A stretch of DNA of 64,000 bases from Endomychus coccineus. Its lineage: Eukaryota > Arthropoda > Insecta > Coleoptera > Endomychidae. The position numbers and the translations under genes were made by a program. This document shows, piece by piece, positions 1-8,146 of this stretch (positions are counted from its first letter, which is position 1; every line of letters starts with the position of its first letter). The stretch is from NCBI GenBank assembly GCA_958510875.1, contig CAUEHT010000001.1, positions 992,001 to 1,056,000 of the forward strand, read 5' to 3'. The notes below the pieces were generated by a model. That model searched no databases and had not been told where the DNA came from. It was given only the letters and a program-made list of their open reading frames with translations.

Positions 1-543
1 CACGTTAGGATAGAACATATATAACATGTGGACAGGTTTACCATTATTATATGAATTTGTAACTAAATTACATTCTACACCAATCGCATTCACTTTAAAA
101 ATATTGATGGGATAATCCGATATATGTCTGATGTTTCTCTTCAATTTTCTCTTCTTAAATCCTAATAATTTACCAATACTATTAGGCAAGGTGAAATCTA
201 TGTCCTTGTTGCACTTTAGTTCACATTTCAAAGTGTTCACGTTAGCTTTAAGATCTACAAAAGTTTTTTCTTTAACTTCTTTTTCCACATTAATCAAATG
301 ATGACTGATATATATTCTAATGTTTTCAATTTCATAAGAACCTTCTGGTATTTCTAGGAAAACTTTCTCATTCAAATGGAATTTATTGTTACTTTTATCA
401 ACATTTGGTATTGAATTATAAGTCACAAAGTCAATTAATCCTAAAACATAATTAGAATTATCATTTAACCGAACAGAAGGATATATGTTTGAAGAAATAA
501 CCGATTTTCGGTCTGATAATGTAAATGTGTAGGACATGTTCAT
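1..543 (-). CDS. Polinton penton-like minor capsid protein (partial, 3' end beyond window)
   Basis: An open frame of about 181 codons runs from an ATG at 543 (a second ATG lies at 537) to the left edge without a stop. The position beside the protease, and a C-terminal stretch with the pattern HMLYMFYPNV, fit the single-jelly-roll penton protein of arthropod Polintons, which forms capsid vertices. The visible part is rich in beta-branched residues and Asn/Lys, as in the rest of this element. A TATA-like box at 574-585 lies 30-40 bp upstream on this strand, overlapping the end of the protease gene. The assignment rests on remembered family pattern and gene order; the protein end is not visible. 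Confidence 0.62.
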   Translation of the reverse strand, partial: MNMSYTFTLSDRKSVISSNIYPSVRLNDNSNYVLGLIDFVTYNSIPNVDKSNNKFHLNEKVFLEIPEGSYEIENIRIYISHHLINVEKEVKEKTFVDLKANVNTLKCELKCNKDIDFTLPNSIGKLLGFKKRKLKRNIRHISDYPINIFKVNAIGVECNLVTNSYNNGKPVHMLYMFYPNV

Positions 544-573
544 CTACAAGATGATGGAACTTGAATAAAACTA

Positions 574-585
574 ATTATATAAATA
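574..585 (-). promoter_or_regulatory. TATA box of the penton-like gene
   Basis: On the minus strand this reads CTATTTATATAAT, about 31-42 bp before the ATG at 543. A start of transcription about 25-30 bp downstream would leave a leader of only a few bases. It lies in the short gap after the protease stop codon and overlaps nothing else conserved. Confidence 0.45.
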
Positions 586-589
586 GTTG

Positions 590-991
590 CTATTTATTAT
601 TCAAAAACTGTAAACACAAATGACCACAGTTATAGCTATTATACATTTGATAACGATCGTGATTGTATAAAATATTACAACGACCTCTTGAATTGAAATA
701 TTTGATAGCTTCCAATGGAGGTTTTAAATTTCCATAACTATCGAAATAATAGACGTTATTCACACATTTTTTGTAACAACACCAATGTGTACCTGGTCCA
801 TTGATACCATCCATATTTATTACACCAGCTTCATTAATGTGTATTGTTTTTGGAAATCTATCTCGCATAAAAACTCCTCTAAAATTGGAAATTTTCAATT
901 GTTTTACATAGTTTAGTATATCGATATTTGTCAAAGGTCGTCTAGGTAATGTTATCGATAGTTTTTTGAGGGGTGCTGCTGTTGTGGTGCT
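590..991 (-). CDS. Adenain-type cysteine protease of the Polinton, no ATG start; probable -1 frameshift or splice entry
   Basis: This is an adenovirus-protease-like (C5 family) enzyme that would process capsid precursors during virion maturation. Counting from a TTG codon at 934, the triad is visible: His50 in GPGTHW, Asp65 in YFDSYG and Cys103 in NCGHLCL. The length (about 114 residues plus leader) suits Polinton proteases. The first in-frame ATG is at 868 and would delete the conserved N-terminal helix and half of the FRGVFMRD block. The frame is open back to a stop at 1037-1039 with no ATG. It meets the upstream pX-like gene in -1 register at a TTTTTTA heptamer (997-991). The same bases, a T-run followed by AG, could also be a 3' splice site. 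I placed the 5' limit at that point; how the protein starts is inferred. Confidence 0.78.
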   Translation of the reverse strand, partial: STTTAAPLKKLSITLPRRPLTNIDILNYVKQLKISNFRGVFMRDRFPKTIHINEAGVINMDGINGPGTHWCCYKKCVNNVYYFDSYGNLKPPLEAIKYFNSRGRCNILYNHDRYQMYNSYNCGHLCLQFLNNK

Positions 992-1410
992 AAAAAAAGT
1001 CCCAATCCAGTCTTGTAAGGTTTCATGTACACACCTCTACCCAATGCAATAGATTCCATTGTTTTGTTGTGTCGTTGCGATTCTTCCAATTGTTGTTTTG
1101 CACTTTTAGCGTTTGACACGGCTTTTGCAATAGTAGCGGCTCCACCACTCAAAGCACCCAGAGCACTCAAACCAGCGAATAACGGTATCAAAGGTAAAAA
1201 TCCTCCTGTTTTCGGAATCTTAATTATTCTCGATTTAGGTAATGCTATTTTCTGATTAGGCTTATTGGAAGCTTTCAACGCTAATGCAATTGCACTTTTC
1301 AAATCTCTTGGTTTATGATGAAGCATATATTTTTTTATACGATTCGTTAGAGTAATAAACGAAATCTTTCTTTTACTTTGTTTTTTATTGCTTTTTCTTC
1401 TAGGAGCCAT
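952..1410 (-). CDS. Small basic pX/pVI-like virion protein of the Polinton
   Basis: The product is about 152 residues from the ATG at 1410. It starts with a strongly basic stretch (MAPRRKSNKKQSKRK). A central Gly/Ala-rich hydrophobic segment around residues 65-90 could insert in membranes, and the C-terminus carries KPYKTGLGLFLAP, a motif I associate with this gene in arthropod Polintons. A role as DNA-condensing or membrane-active minor capsid protein is inferred from adenovirus pX/pVI analogy. The frame is open further up to 1488, but 1410 is preferred: it has a good context (AAAAATGG), and the upstream part would encode a poly-Thr run that is better read as a (CAA)n leader. Its 3' end overlaps the protease frame, joined through a possible slippery site. 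Confidence 0.66.
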   Translation of the reverse strand: MAPRRKSNKKQSKRKISFITLTNRIKKYMLHHKPRDLKSAIALALKASNKPNQKIALPKSRIIKIPKTGGFLPLIPLFAGLSALGALSGGAATIAKAVSNAKSAKQQLEESQRHNKTMESIALGRGVYMKPYKTGLGLFLAPQQQHPSKNYR

Positions 1411-1487
1411 TTTTCTAAATGTTGTTGTTGTTGTTGTTGTTGTTCTGGCAAAAATTATTTTACGTATGAAGTGAAAATGAAAAATCA

Positions 1488-1500
1488 ATTATATTTAAAA
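1488..1500 (-). promoter_or_regulatory. TATA box and CAA-rich leader of the pX-like gene
   Basis: The minus strand reads TTTTAAATATAAT here, overlapping the stop codon region of the phospholipase gene. A start about 30 bp downstream gives a leader of roughly 50 bases. That leader contains seven CAA triplets just before the ATG at 1410, an unstructured leader of the kind that favours efficient scanning. Confidence 0.42.
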
Positions 1501-2397
1501 CAATTTTACTTTTTTATTTGATTCAAATTCGTTGTCATTATCTTGTAGTTTACGTTTCCTATTAGCTATCATGTCATCATAATCCATTATGTCACTTTCT
1601 TCCAATTTAGGTTGTTTTGAATTGAAATTATCATCAATGTTGTTGTTGTTGTTATTGTTGTTGCTGAGGCGTTTCCTTTTTAGTAACGGAATTTTCCTTA
1701 TCACTTTTGTATTGGAATCTGGTTTAATAAATTTGAACGGTACATCATTATCATCATTATAATCTTCATCATCATCATCATTATTATCATCAGAGTTCAC
1801 CTTTCGTTTTTTCAACTTAGGAGTCCATTTTTTTGGTATAATATCATTCACAAGAGATTTACGAATCAATTTTTTTGGAATAATATTGTTTGCTTTTATT
1901 TTCTTTGTTAAAATTGGTTTGGAATTTTTCAATATTTTCAAACACAACTCAAGATTTTTCAAATTGTTTTCCAACGCATTTTTAGACTTTCTTATCAAAC
2001 CACTACATCTACTCAATATTTTAGAACAATTTTTGGTGGGTTCATCATCATCATCATAACCCATTCCAAGTTTAACTTTTGTTTTCATTATACCCGCTAC
2101 ACCTAATGAGTTTAACTTTTCACCGAGAGATGCACTACCAGAATGAAAATTTTTCATCGCTCTTTTAGCTAATGTAGTGTCTGCTTCGTGACGCTGACTT
2201 AAATTTTTTCCTTGTGAATATGCAATATCATGTTCCATACATGCTCTATCTAAATTGTTAATAGGTTTATCACCACGATCTAACCTTTTTTGAAGTTTTG
2301 TTCCAGGACCACAAAAATTATAACCAGGTAAATGTAATTCAAATGGTAAACTGTTGATCATATTATTAACGAATCCATTTCCAACGTAATACTTCAT
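1495..2397 (-). CDS. Phospholipase A2-domain virion protein of the Polinton
   Basis: The protein has 300 residues. Its N-terminal 60 residues contain a parvovirus-VP1-like PLA2 core: a calcium loop in YNFCGPGT (26-33) and the catalytic His-Asp pair in CMEHDIAY (H56, D57). By analogy it would cut phospholipids to let a capsid leave the endosome. The rest is low-complexity: Lys-rich to about residue 195, then acidic Asp/Asn runs (NDDDDEDYNDD) alternating with basic KKRK-type blocks that could be nuclear localisation signals. The start is the ATG at 2397, preceded by a TATA-like box at 2433-2444 in a divergent promoter shared with the ATPase gene. No internal stop is seen, so the gene looks intact. 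Confidence 0.8.
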   Translation of the reverse strand: MKYYVGNGFVNNMINSLPFELHLPGYNFCGPGTKLQKRLDRGDKPINNLDRACMEHDIAYSQGKNLSQRHEADTTLAKRAMKNFHSGSASLGEKLNSLGVAGIMKTKVKLGMGYDDDDEPTKNCSKILSRCSGLIRKSKNALENNLKNLELCLKILKNSKPILTKKIKANNIIPKKLIRKSLVNDIIPKKWTPKLKKRKVNSDDNNDDDDEDYNDDNDVPFKFIKPDSNTKVIRKIPLLKRKRLSNNNNNNNNIDDNFNSKQPKLEESDIMDYDDMIANRKRKLQDNDNEFESNKKVKLF

Positions 2398-2474
2398 TTT
2401 CAGTTGTCTACTGTCAAAAATGTTTAGATAAACTATTTAAATATCCCAGTACCTGAGGTTTATATATTAGTTTC
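2398..2474. promoter_or_regulatory. Divergent promoter between PLA2 and ATPase genes
   Basis: This 77 bp gap has one TATA-like box for each direction: ATATTTAAATAG on the minus strand (2444-2433) and TTTATATATTA on the plus strand (2459-2469). The plus-strand box is so close to the first ATG (2475) that transcription may start near or after it, which would make the ATG at 2490 the working start of the ATPase. Confidence 0.5.
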
Positions 2475-3170
2475 ATGTTGAACGTCATCATGAAAATTAC
2501 TAAACAAAAAATCACACTACCTGTTAATAATCATGATATAGAAACAAAGAAGAATCATAAACATGGTATATTATTACCTTCAACGATAAGGGCTATCATT
2601 GTAGGTCCTTCAAACTGTGGTAAGACAAATGTAATGATCAGTCTGATTGAACATGAGAATGGATTAAAATTTGAAAACGTATATTTATATTCAAAGTCTC
2701 TATATCAACCGAAATATAAATATTTAGAGAAACTATTGAAACCAATAAAAGGTATTGGATATTATGGTTTTAGTAATAGTGAAAATATATTGGAACCTTC
2801 AGCGGCTAAGAAAAATTCGATATTTTTATTTGACGATGTGTCCTGTGCCAACCAGAAGGTGATAAGAGAATATTTTAGTATGGGAAGACATAATCACATC
2901 GATTGTTTTTACTTATGTCAAACTTATGCAAAAATACCTAAACATTTAATAAGAGATAATGCCAATTTATTTGTTCTCTTTAAACAAGACGATCTTAATT
3001 TGAAACACATATATAATGATCATGTGGGGACTGATATGACTTTTGGAGAATTCAAAAATATATGTTCATACTGTTGGAAGGAACCATACGAATTTTTATG
3101 TATTGTTAAAGATGATGCTATTGATAAAGGAAGATATAGAAAGTGTTTTGATAATTTCATACATCTATAA
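2475..3170 (+). CDS. FtsK/HerA-type genome-packaging ATPase of the Polinton
   Basis: This 231-residue P-loop ATPase would pump the element's DNA into preformed capsids. Walker A is GPSNCGKT at residues 44-51; Walker B is SIFLFDDV, with Asp120-Asp121, followed by the YLCQTYAKIP segment typical of A32/HerA packaging ATPases. The length is normal for Polintons. The ATG at 2475 is the first, but ATG 2490 is equally plausible given the TATA position. The gene points away from the structural block and towards the integrase gene. Confidence 0.86.
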   Translation: MLNVIMKITKQKITLPVNNHDIETKKNHKHGILLPSTIRAIIVGPSNCGKTNVMISLIEHENGLKFENVYLYSKSLYQPKYKYLEKLLKPIKGIGYYGFSNSENILEPSAAKKNSIFLFDDVSCANQKVIREYFSMGRHNHIDCFYLCQTYAKIPKHLIRDNANLFVLFKQDDLNLKHIYNDHVGTDMTFGEFKNICSYCWKEPYEFLCIVKDDAIDKGRYRKCFDNFIHL

Positions 3171-3209
3171 ACTATTTTTGTAAAAGAAAAAACTAATGAG
3201 AAACTATCT

Positions 3210-3305
3210 AATAGATGTTTGAAGCTGTTCAATACCTGTTTGAAGCTGTTTTAAGCTGTTCAAAAGCTGTTCTTAAGCTGTTCAATAACTGTTGGAAACT
3301 GTTTA
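3210..3305. repeat. Short iterated motif AAGCTGTTCAA between ATPase and DUF8207-like genes
   Basis: The motif (G)AAGCTGTTCAA and degenerate forms recur about six times in under 100 bp at spacings of roughly 10-20 bp. It lies in the only gap of the right arm not filled with coding sequence. It could be a binding array (origin or enhancer) or a transcript 3' element. No function is shown. Confidence 0.6.
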
Positions 3306-3320
3306 ATTTTTCGTTAATTT

Positions 3321-3330
3321 GATATATATC
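3321..3330 (+). promoter_or_regulatory. TATA box of the DUF8207-like gene
   Basis: GATATATATC lies 69-78 bp upstream of the ATG at 3399. It supports that ATG over the TTG at 3357 that opens the same frame. Confidence 0.4.
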
Positions 3331-3398
3331 AATCTACTTTATTCAAACATACTTAGTTGGAAATATTATATCGTAGAGTGAAGAACATCATCGTTAAT

Positions 3399-4424
3399 AT
3401 GAATATTACGCAACGACATTTAAAACAAAAACTGATAAAGAAGCGTAAAGAGATAAAAAATAAATTGGATGTATTGAAACATGGTGAAATTCTCAGGGAA
3501 AAAAATTTTTCACCGATAACTAAACATTTGAAAAATATAGAAAATAAATTAGATAAGAAAACTGGTGATATTTATACAGATTTTAGTGGTGGTGAAGAAA
3601 GTGAATATTTTTCACCAAAAAATGAACAGTCTGATGATTATCTTAATGTTCCTATTAAAAATATTGATTCAGATGTAAATAATTTACATACTCCTAGTAC
3701 ATCAAAGCGAATATTTTCTTCAACACCAAAACTTGATTCTAAACGACTACCAACAGACAGTTTCAAACAATCAATAATTAAAGAATTAGAAGAAGATGAT
3801 GATGATGATTACAATGATAAAGTAAATATTAATAGAACTAGAAATGATGATATAGCCGAAAAATCATTTATTGACTATTTAGAACAATACGAACCATTAC
3901 CACGAGAATATATAAGGGAAATGATAACGGGTGACTTGAGGGATTTTGATCAAAAGTATGGAATCCGTCACAATCCTATGACAGAGAAATTTTCAATTGG
4001 GAATTCAAGTTTAAAAATAAATGGTACAGACATAGTAGTAAAAGGCAAAACATATACTGGTACTAGAGGATTATACGAATTACTTTTTAAAAAACAACCA
4101 AAATATTATACATTAAATGATAAAAAGGAGTATAATGAAATTCTAACAAAAACAGCTTCAAAACATAGGTATTATCAAACGAATAAACAAATTGATGGAT
4201 GTAGATCACAGAAATATAGGAAAATAATTGCACCAATGTCAGGACGTGGTTTATTGATGGAAGTAAACAATAAATCTATAGATTACGTATTTTGGGATGA
4301 CCCAAATGAACTTATAAAACGTTTACAATTATTAATCGCTTCACAAAACGCCGGCCACACTGGTCATACAAACGAAATCAATTCCATCGTGGAAGAATTA
4401 CGAGAAGCAGAAATCATTGAATAA
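3399..4424 (+). CDS. Polinton protein with probable DUF8207 domain
   Basis: The protein has 341 residues, starting at the ATG at 3399. The N-terminal 60 residues are Lys/Glu-rich and probably coiled coil. Residues 65-140 are acidic and disordered (FSGGEESEYFSP, EEDDDDDYNDK). The C-terminal half is a compact domain containing GTRGLYELLFKKQP and KYRKIIAPM, a pattern I associate with the insect protein family DUF8207, whose members often sit next to Polinton integrases. Its biochemical role is unknown. It ends 7 bp before the integrase ATG, so the two are probably on one transcript. Confidence 0.68.
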   Translation: MNITQRHLKQKLIKKRKEIKNKLDVLKHGEILREKNFSPITKHLKNIENKLDKKTGDIYTDFSGGEESEYFSPKNEQSDDYLNVPIKNIDSDVNNLHTPSTSKRIFSSTPKLDSKRLPTDSFKQSIIKELEEDDDDDYNDKVNINRTRNDDIAEKSFIDYLEQYEPLPREYIREMITGDLRDFDQKYGIRHNPMTEKFSIGNSSLKINGTDIVVKGKTYTGTRGLYELLFKKQPKYYTLNDKKEYNEILTKTASKHRYYQTNKQIDGCRSQKYRKIIAPMSGRGLLMEVNNKSIDYVFWDDPNELIKRLQLLIASQNAGHTGHTNEINSIVEELREAEIIE

Positions 4425-4431
4425 AACAATC

Positions 4432-5313
4432 ATGTCTAAATTTATCACAGAAGCAAAAAGACAAGTTGTTGAAGAAATACATAAACCTGCTAGAATTAAT
4501 ATGAAAAGACGTAGAGTTATTTTGAAATCGTTAAATGACTTATATCAGGCAGATCTTGTTGAAATGATTCCATACTCTAAAGAAAATAAGGATTACAAAT
4601 ATATATTAGTTGTAATTAATTGTTTTTCCAAATATGTTTGGGCATTTCCCATTAAAAACAAGTCTGGTGCTGAGGTATCAAATAACATGGAGAAAGTTTT
4701 GAAAATAAAACCACCAAATAATCTACAAACGGATATGGGTAAAGAATTTTTCAACAAGGAATTCAAACAATTGATGAAAAAATATAAAGTAAATCATTAT
4801 AATGTATTTAGCGAGAAAAAAGCATCTATAGTTGAAAGAGTTAATAGAACATTGAAGAATATTATGTGGAAAGAATTTAGTTTACAAGGTAACTACAAAT
4901 GGTTGGATTTACTACAAAAAGTTGTCATGAAATATAATAATACCAAACACCGTACCATAAAGATGAAACCAATTGATGTTACTAAAAAACATGAAAAACA
5001 ACTTTTAAACACAGTTTATAGTCATATTAAATTAGCTCCAACAAATTTGAAATTTACATTAGGAGATCATGTGCGTATTTCAAAATTTCGAGGAGTATTT
5101 GATAAAAAATACACCCCTAACTGGTCAACGGAAATATTTTCAATAAGAAAAATTCAACTCACAAATCCAGTTACATATTTATTAAAAGACTCAAGAAATG
5201 AAAATATTCTTGGAGGATTCTATGAACAACAACTACACAAAGTTAAATATCCAGATGTATATTTGGTGGAGAAAATTTTGAAAAGGAAAAATAAAAAGGT
5301 ATACGTCAAATGA
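4432..5313 (+). CDS. Retroviral-type (rve) integrase of the Polinton
   Basis: The enzyme has 293 residues from the ATG at 4432 and would insert the linear element DNA into host chromosomes. The catalytic triad is Asp41 (YQADLVE), Asp101 (QTDMGKEF) and Glu135 (SIVERVNRTL), giving 33 residues between the last two. The C-terminal third has an SH3/chromodomain-like pattern (GDHVRISKFRGVFDKKYTPNW). The frame is open upstream of 4432 from a TTG only. No frameshift is seen, so the gene looks intact. As usual for Polintons it is the outermost gene, next to the terminal repeat. An AATAAA signal follows at 5373. Confidence 0.88.
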   Translation: MSKFITEAKRQVVEEIHKPARINMKRRRVILKSLNDLYQADLVEMIPYSKENKDYKYILVVINCFSKYVWAFPIKNKSGAEVSNNMEKVLKIKPPNNLQTDMGKEFFNKEFKQLMKKYKVNHYNVFSEKKASIVERVNRTLKNIMWKEFSLQGNYKWLDLLQKVVMKYNNTKHRTIKMKPIDVTKKHEKQLLNTVYSHIKLAPTNLKFTLGDHVRISKFRGVFDKKYTPNWSTEIFSIRKIQLTNPVTYLLKDSRNENILGGFYEQQLHKVKYPDVYLVEKILKRKNKKVYVK

Positions 5314-5870
5314 TTAGGATTCGATAATACTCATAACAGCTGGATAAACTCTGACAATGTAGTTTAATGTGAAATAAATTATTATTATTATTATTTGAAT
5401 GTTTTTATTATAAACTTCCATGCAATATCCTAATTATAACATCTCATATCATATTTGCTTGATCTTTGTGACCTCGTCAGAGATAATCATAACAACAACA
5501 TATTTGTTTCACCTTTGTGAACCCTCATTGACGTCAACAGCAGAGATAAGAAACCTGCAAGTCTTGACAAGAAAATTAAAATTCATAATATTTGTTTCAC
5601 CTTTTGTGACCTCTACTAACATCAACACAGATAAGAAAATAGCAAGTCTTGACAAGAAAATTAAAATTAATAATATCATAATATTTGTTTCACCTTTTGT
5701 GACCTCTACTAACATCAACACACAGATAAGGAAATAACAAGTCTCAACAAAATAAAAAATTACTATTTGCAAACTAGTTGCGAGAAATATAAAAAAATCA
5801 CCTTGAAATTATTATGGGCGAGGCTAGGCTCACCTTTACCTACTATCAAGGTGACATTAATTAGACCCAC
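5314..5870. repeat. Probable Polinton terminal-repeat region with three ~90 bp tandem copies
   Basis: No gene is supported here. From about 5500 to 5765 a unit of 88-93 bp is repeated three times (copies begin near 5502, 5590 and 5683), each opening with ATTTGTTTCACC and containing CAAGTCT(T/C)GACAA or a close form. Polinton terminal inverted repeats often carry such tandem arrays and lie just outside the integrase gene. The exact terminus and target duplication cannot be fixed because the other end is outside the window. Confidence 0.5.
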
Positions 5871-5888
5871 GTGAGGCGGGCACACCCT

Positions 5889-5985
5889 CTCTGGTCATTG
5901 ACGACCACTTCTTCTTCAGCAAAGGAGCCTCTGGTCATTGACGACAACTTCTTCAGCAAAGGAGCCTCTGGTCATTGACGACAAA
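5889..5985. repeat. Short tandem repeat (40/37 bp, 2.5 copies)
   Basis: CTCTGGTCATTGACGAC begins at 5889, 5929 and 5966 and is followed in the first two copies by a Ser/Phe-type CTTCTTCAGCAAAGGAGC tail. It lies between the Polinton end and the tandem array and belongs clearly to neither. Confidence 0.75.
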
Positions 5986-6212
5986 ACACAAGAAGTTGGG
6001 GTTGGTGGACACAGGCGGATGGACATGCCATCGAAGTGTCACAGTATCCCGCTTGATATACTACTTTCGGTACATATTTTCTCGCCAGTCGTATTCTCCA
6101 ATGTAGGAGATTTCGACGAAAGCGGGTATATTTTGACAGGTCCTGCCCAAAACTTACTTTTTTCCTACTACCGCCAGCAAAGGAATAACGCTCGCCGTGC
6201 AGTGTTTGAAGT

Positions 6213-6760
6213 TAAATTTTACACACTAGTTCGTAAAATATATTCTTTACGCACTAGTGCGTAGAGTAACGTCAATAAGGCTAAAAAAATAATGGGTCTG
6301 GACATGCCAAAATATACCTGTTTTCGTCGAATTCTCTTAGTTTAGAGAATAGTACTGGCCAGAAAATTTGTATCGAATCAGACTCTACAAACTTTTAACT
6401 CCCAATTCCCACCTCAAACCAATTTCGGAAAAGCCGTATCGTTTTGTATTTTCTATCTACGTAACGTGTGTTTTGTCAAATTTCGATGTCATCCTAGCCC
6501 TCGACAATAGCGGCCGGCGGTCGCCATGGCAATTGTGGTAATATATGTTGGCCGCCTCTCTCGGTCTTTACAAGATGCATCATTTCAGAAAAAATGTTCT
6601 ATTTTGAAAGATATATTTCACGGTAGTTAAACAAATTTGTTCGCAACTTGTGTGTAAAGCAACTTTTTTGAATCATGAATCATGAAACACTAGTAGTATA
6701 CCCTTATTAACGTCACTTTACGCACTGTTGCGTTTTTATGCAATAGTACGTAAAATTTAT
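6213..6760. mobile_element. MITE-like inverted-repeat segment (present in every full unit)
   Basis: The left arm 6213-6280 and right arm 6703-6760 are imperfect inverted repeats: both contain TAAATTTTAC at the outside, ACGCA..AGTGCGTA in the middle and ACGTCAATAAGG/ACGTTAATAAGG at the inside. The left arm contains a perfect 16 bp palindrome TACGCACTAGTGCGTA at 6248-6263 (one base is changed in the second unit). The 548 bp segment has no coding capacity. It is best read as an old non-autonomous DNA transposon that was in the unit before amplification. The superfamily is not recognised and no clear target duplication is visible. Confidence 0.5.
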
Positions 6761-6947
6761 CTTTGTGAACTGAAGTTAGTACTTCATGGGCAGTAGTAGG
6801 AAAATGTTTTTGAACATGCTAATCTAGGTATGTCTGAAAATGTTTGTACAACTTCAATAAATGAAATTAGTCGTAAACTATTGCAGTATTTTGCTCGGAA
6901 ATGAGCATTTCTGAAAATATGCAATTGTTGATTGATAACAAACAATA

Positions 6948-7983
6948 ACAACTGAATTACTTAAATATTTATTTTCTTGTTCGAACCCACAACGTATATA
7001 ATGCAAAAAATACTATCATGTCCACTATGTTCCAATCTAAAAAACTAATTTTTTTTTAAAAGGGTTCTTTATTTTATCGAAAGATATTGAGTCAATATAG
7101 GTCTTTGATATATAAAAGAATGAACCCATATATTCAGTTGTCCCGGAAGTCGCCATTAGAGAAATAACCACCAAAAAGATTTTTTTTTAATTCCAATTTA
7201 TTGTACTATGCATATACAAGACAATTGATGTTCATGTTTAGAAAACAAAATATGCGAGATCCTAGCAATTTGAAATAAGTATGAATAAGGACTTTAAGTT
7301 ATTATCCTTAATTTCATATTAATGTGCCGGAACACGTCGATACGACACTGTACGTTGAAAAATTTACAAAAAAGTATACATAAAGGTGAATATGGGCTAA
7401 TTGTGAAGGAAAACCAAATGTATACCCATTTCTGTAAGGAAATTTGTAGGGAAAAAAATGAACAAATAACAATTTGAATATTTAAATATTTATTTTCATG
7501 TTCGCTCCTCCAACGTATATAATGCAAGAAATACTATTATGTCCACTATGTTCTAATCTACAAAACAGATTTTTTTAGAAGTGTGGTCTCTATTTCATCG
7601 AAAGATATTGAGTCAAAATAGGTCTTTGATTTGTAAAAGCATGATCCCATATATTTAGTTGTCCCGGAAGTCGCCATTAGAGAAACAACCACCAAAAATA
7701 TATTTCTTTAAAATTCTTGTTTATTGTAGTATACGTATTTGAGAAAATTACTGTTTATGTTCAGAAAACAATATATGTAAGATCCTAGCAATTTGAAATA
7801 AGTATGTACACGAGCTTTAAGTCATTATCGTGAATTTTGTATTAATGTCCCGGAACACGTCAATACATCACTGTACATTGCAAAATTTAAAAAAACGTAT
7901 ACATAAAAGTAAATATGCGCCAATTGTGAAGTAAAACCAAATGTATACCCATTTCTGTAAGGAAATGTATAGGGAAAAAAATG
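6948..7983. repeat. Internal direct duplication of ~520 bp in each unit
   Basis: Two diverged copies follow each other with a period of about 521 bp. AACGTATATAATGCAA occurs at 6991 and 7512, TTGTCCCGGAAGTCGCC near 7139 and 7660, and AATGTATACCCATTTCTG in both. Divergence is far greater than between array units, so this duplication predates the array. Small frames of 77 and 94 codons in it look like chance. Confidence 0.8.
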
Positions 7984-8146
7984 ACCCAGAAGTCGTCGCT
8001 TGACATATATATATGCTGTATTGGGTTGCCGGGATATACTCCGCGTTGTCGTAGATTGGTTTCGATAGAAACCGTTGATATGACGAAGGGGGAAGTGTCG
8101 TCTTACCAACGATGTTCTATGTGGGGGAACATGCGCCCGTGAAGCT

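Noticed and set aside
5500..5765. CRISPR-like repeat pattern
   Set aside because: The repeats are contiguous 88-93 bp units without unique spacers, next to Polinton genes in eukaryotic-type DNA.
5938..6264. 108-codon plus-strand frame across the array's left edge
   Set aside because: It spans the junction of the 40/37 bp repeat and the first unit, and the other units do not have its first half.
7294..7527. 77-codon minus-strand frame repeated in every full unit
   Set aside because: It lies inside the old internal duplication, the sister repeat does not keep it, and its conservation is explained by near-identity of the units. The sequence is low-complexity and AT-rich.
7825..8109. 94-codon minus-strand frame just after the array gene
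   Set aside because: It opens with TTG rather than ATG, varies in its end between copies when (TA) or A runs change length, and shows no protein pattern. A splice-donor-like GGTAAGA at its start is noted but unsupported.
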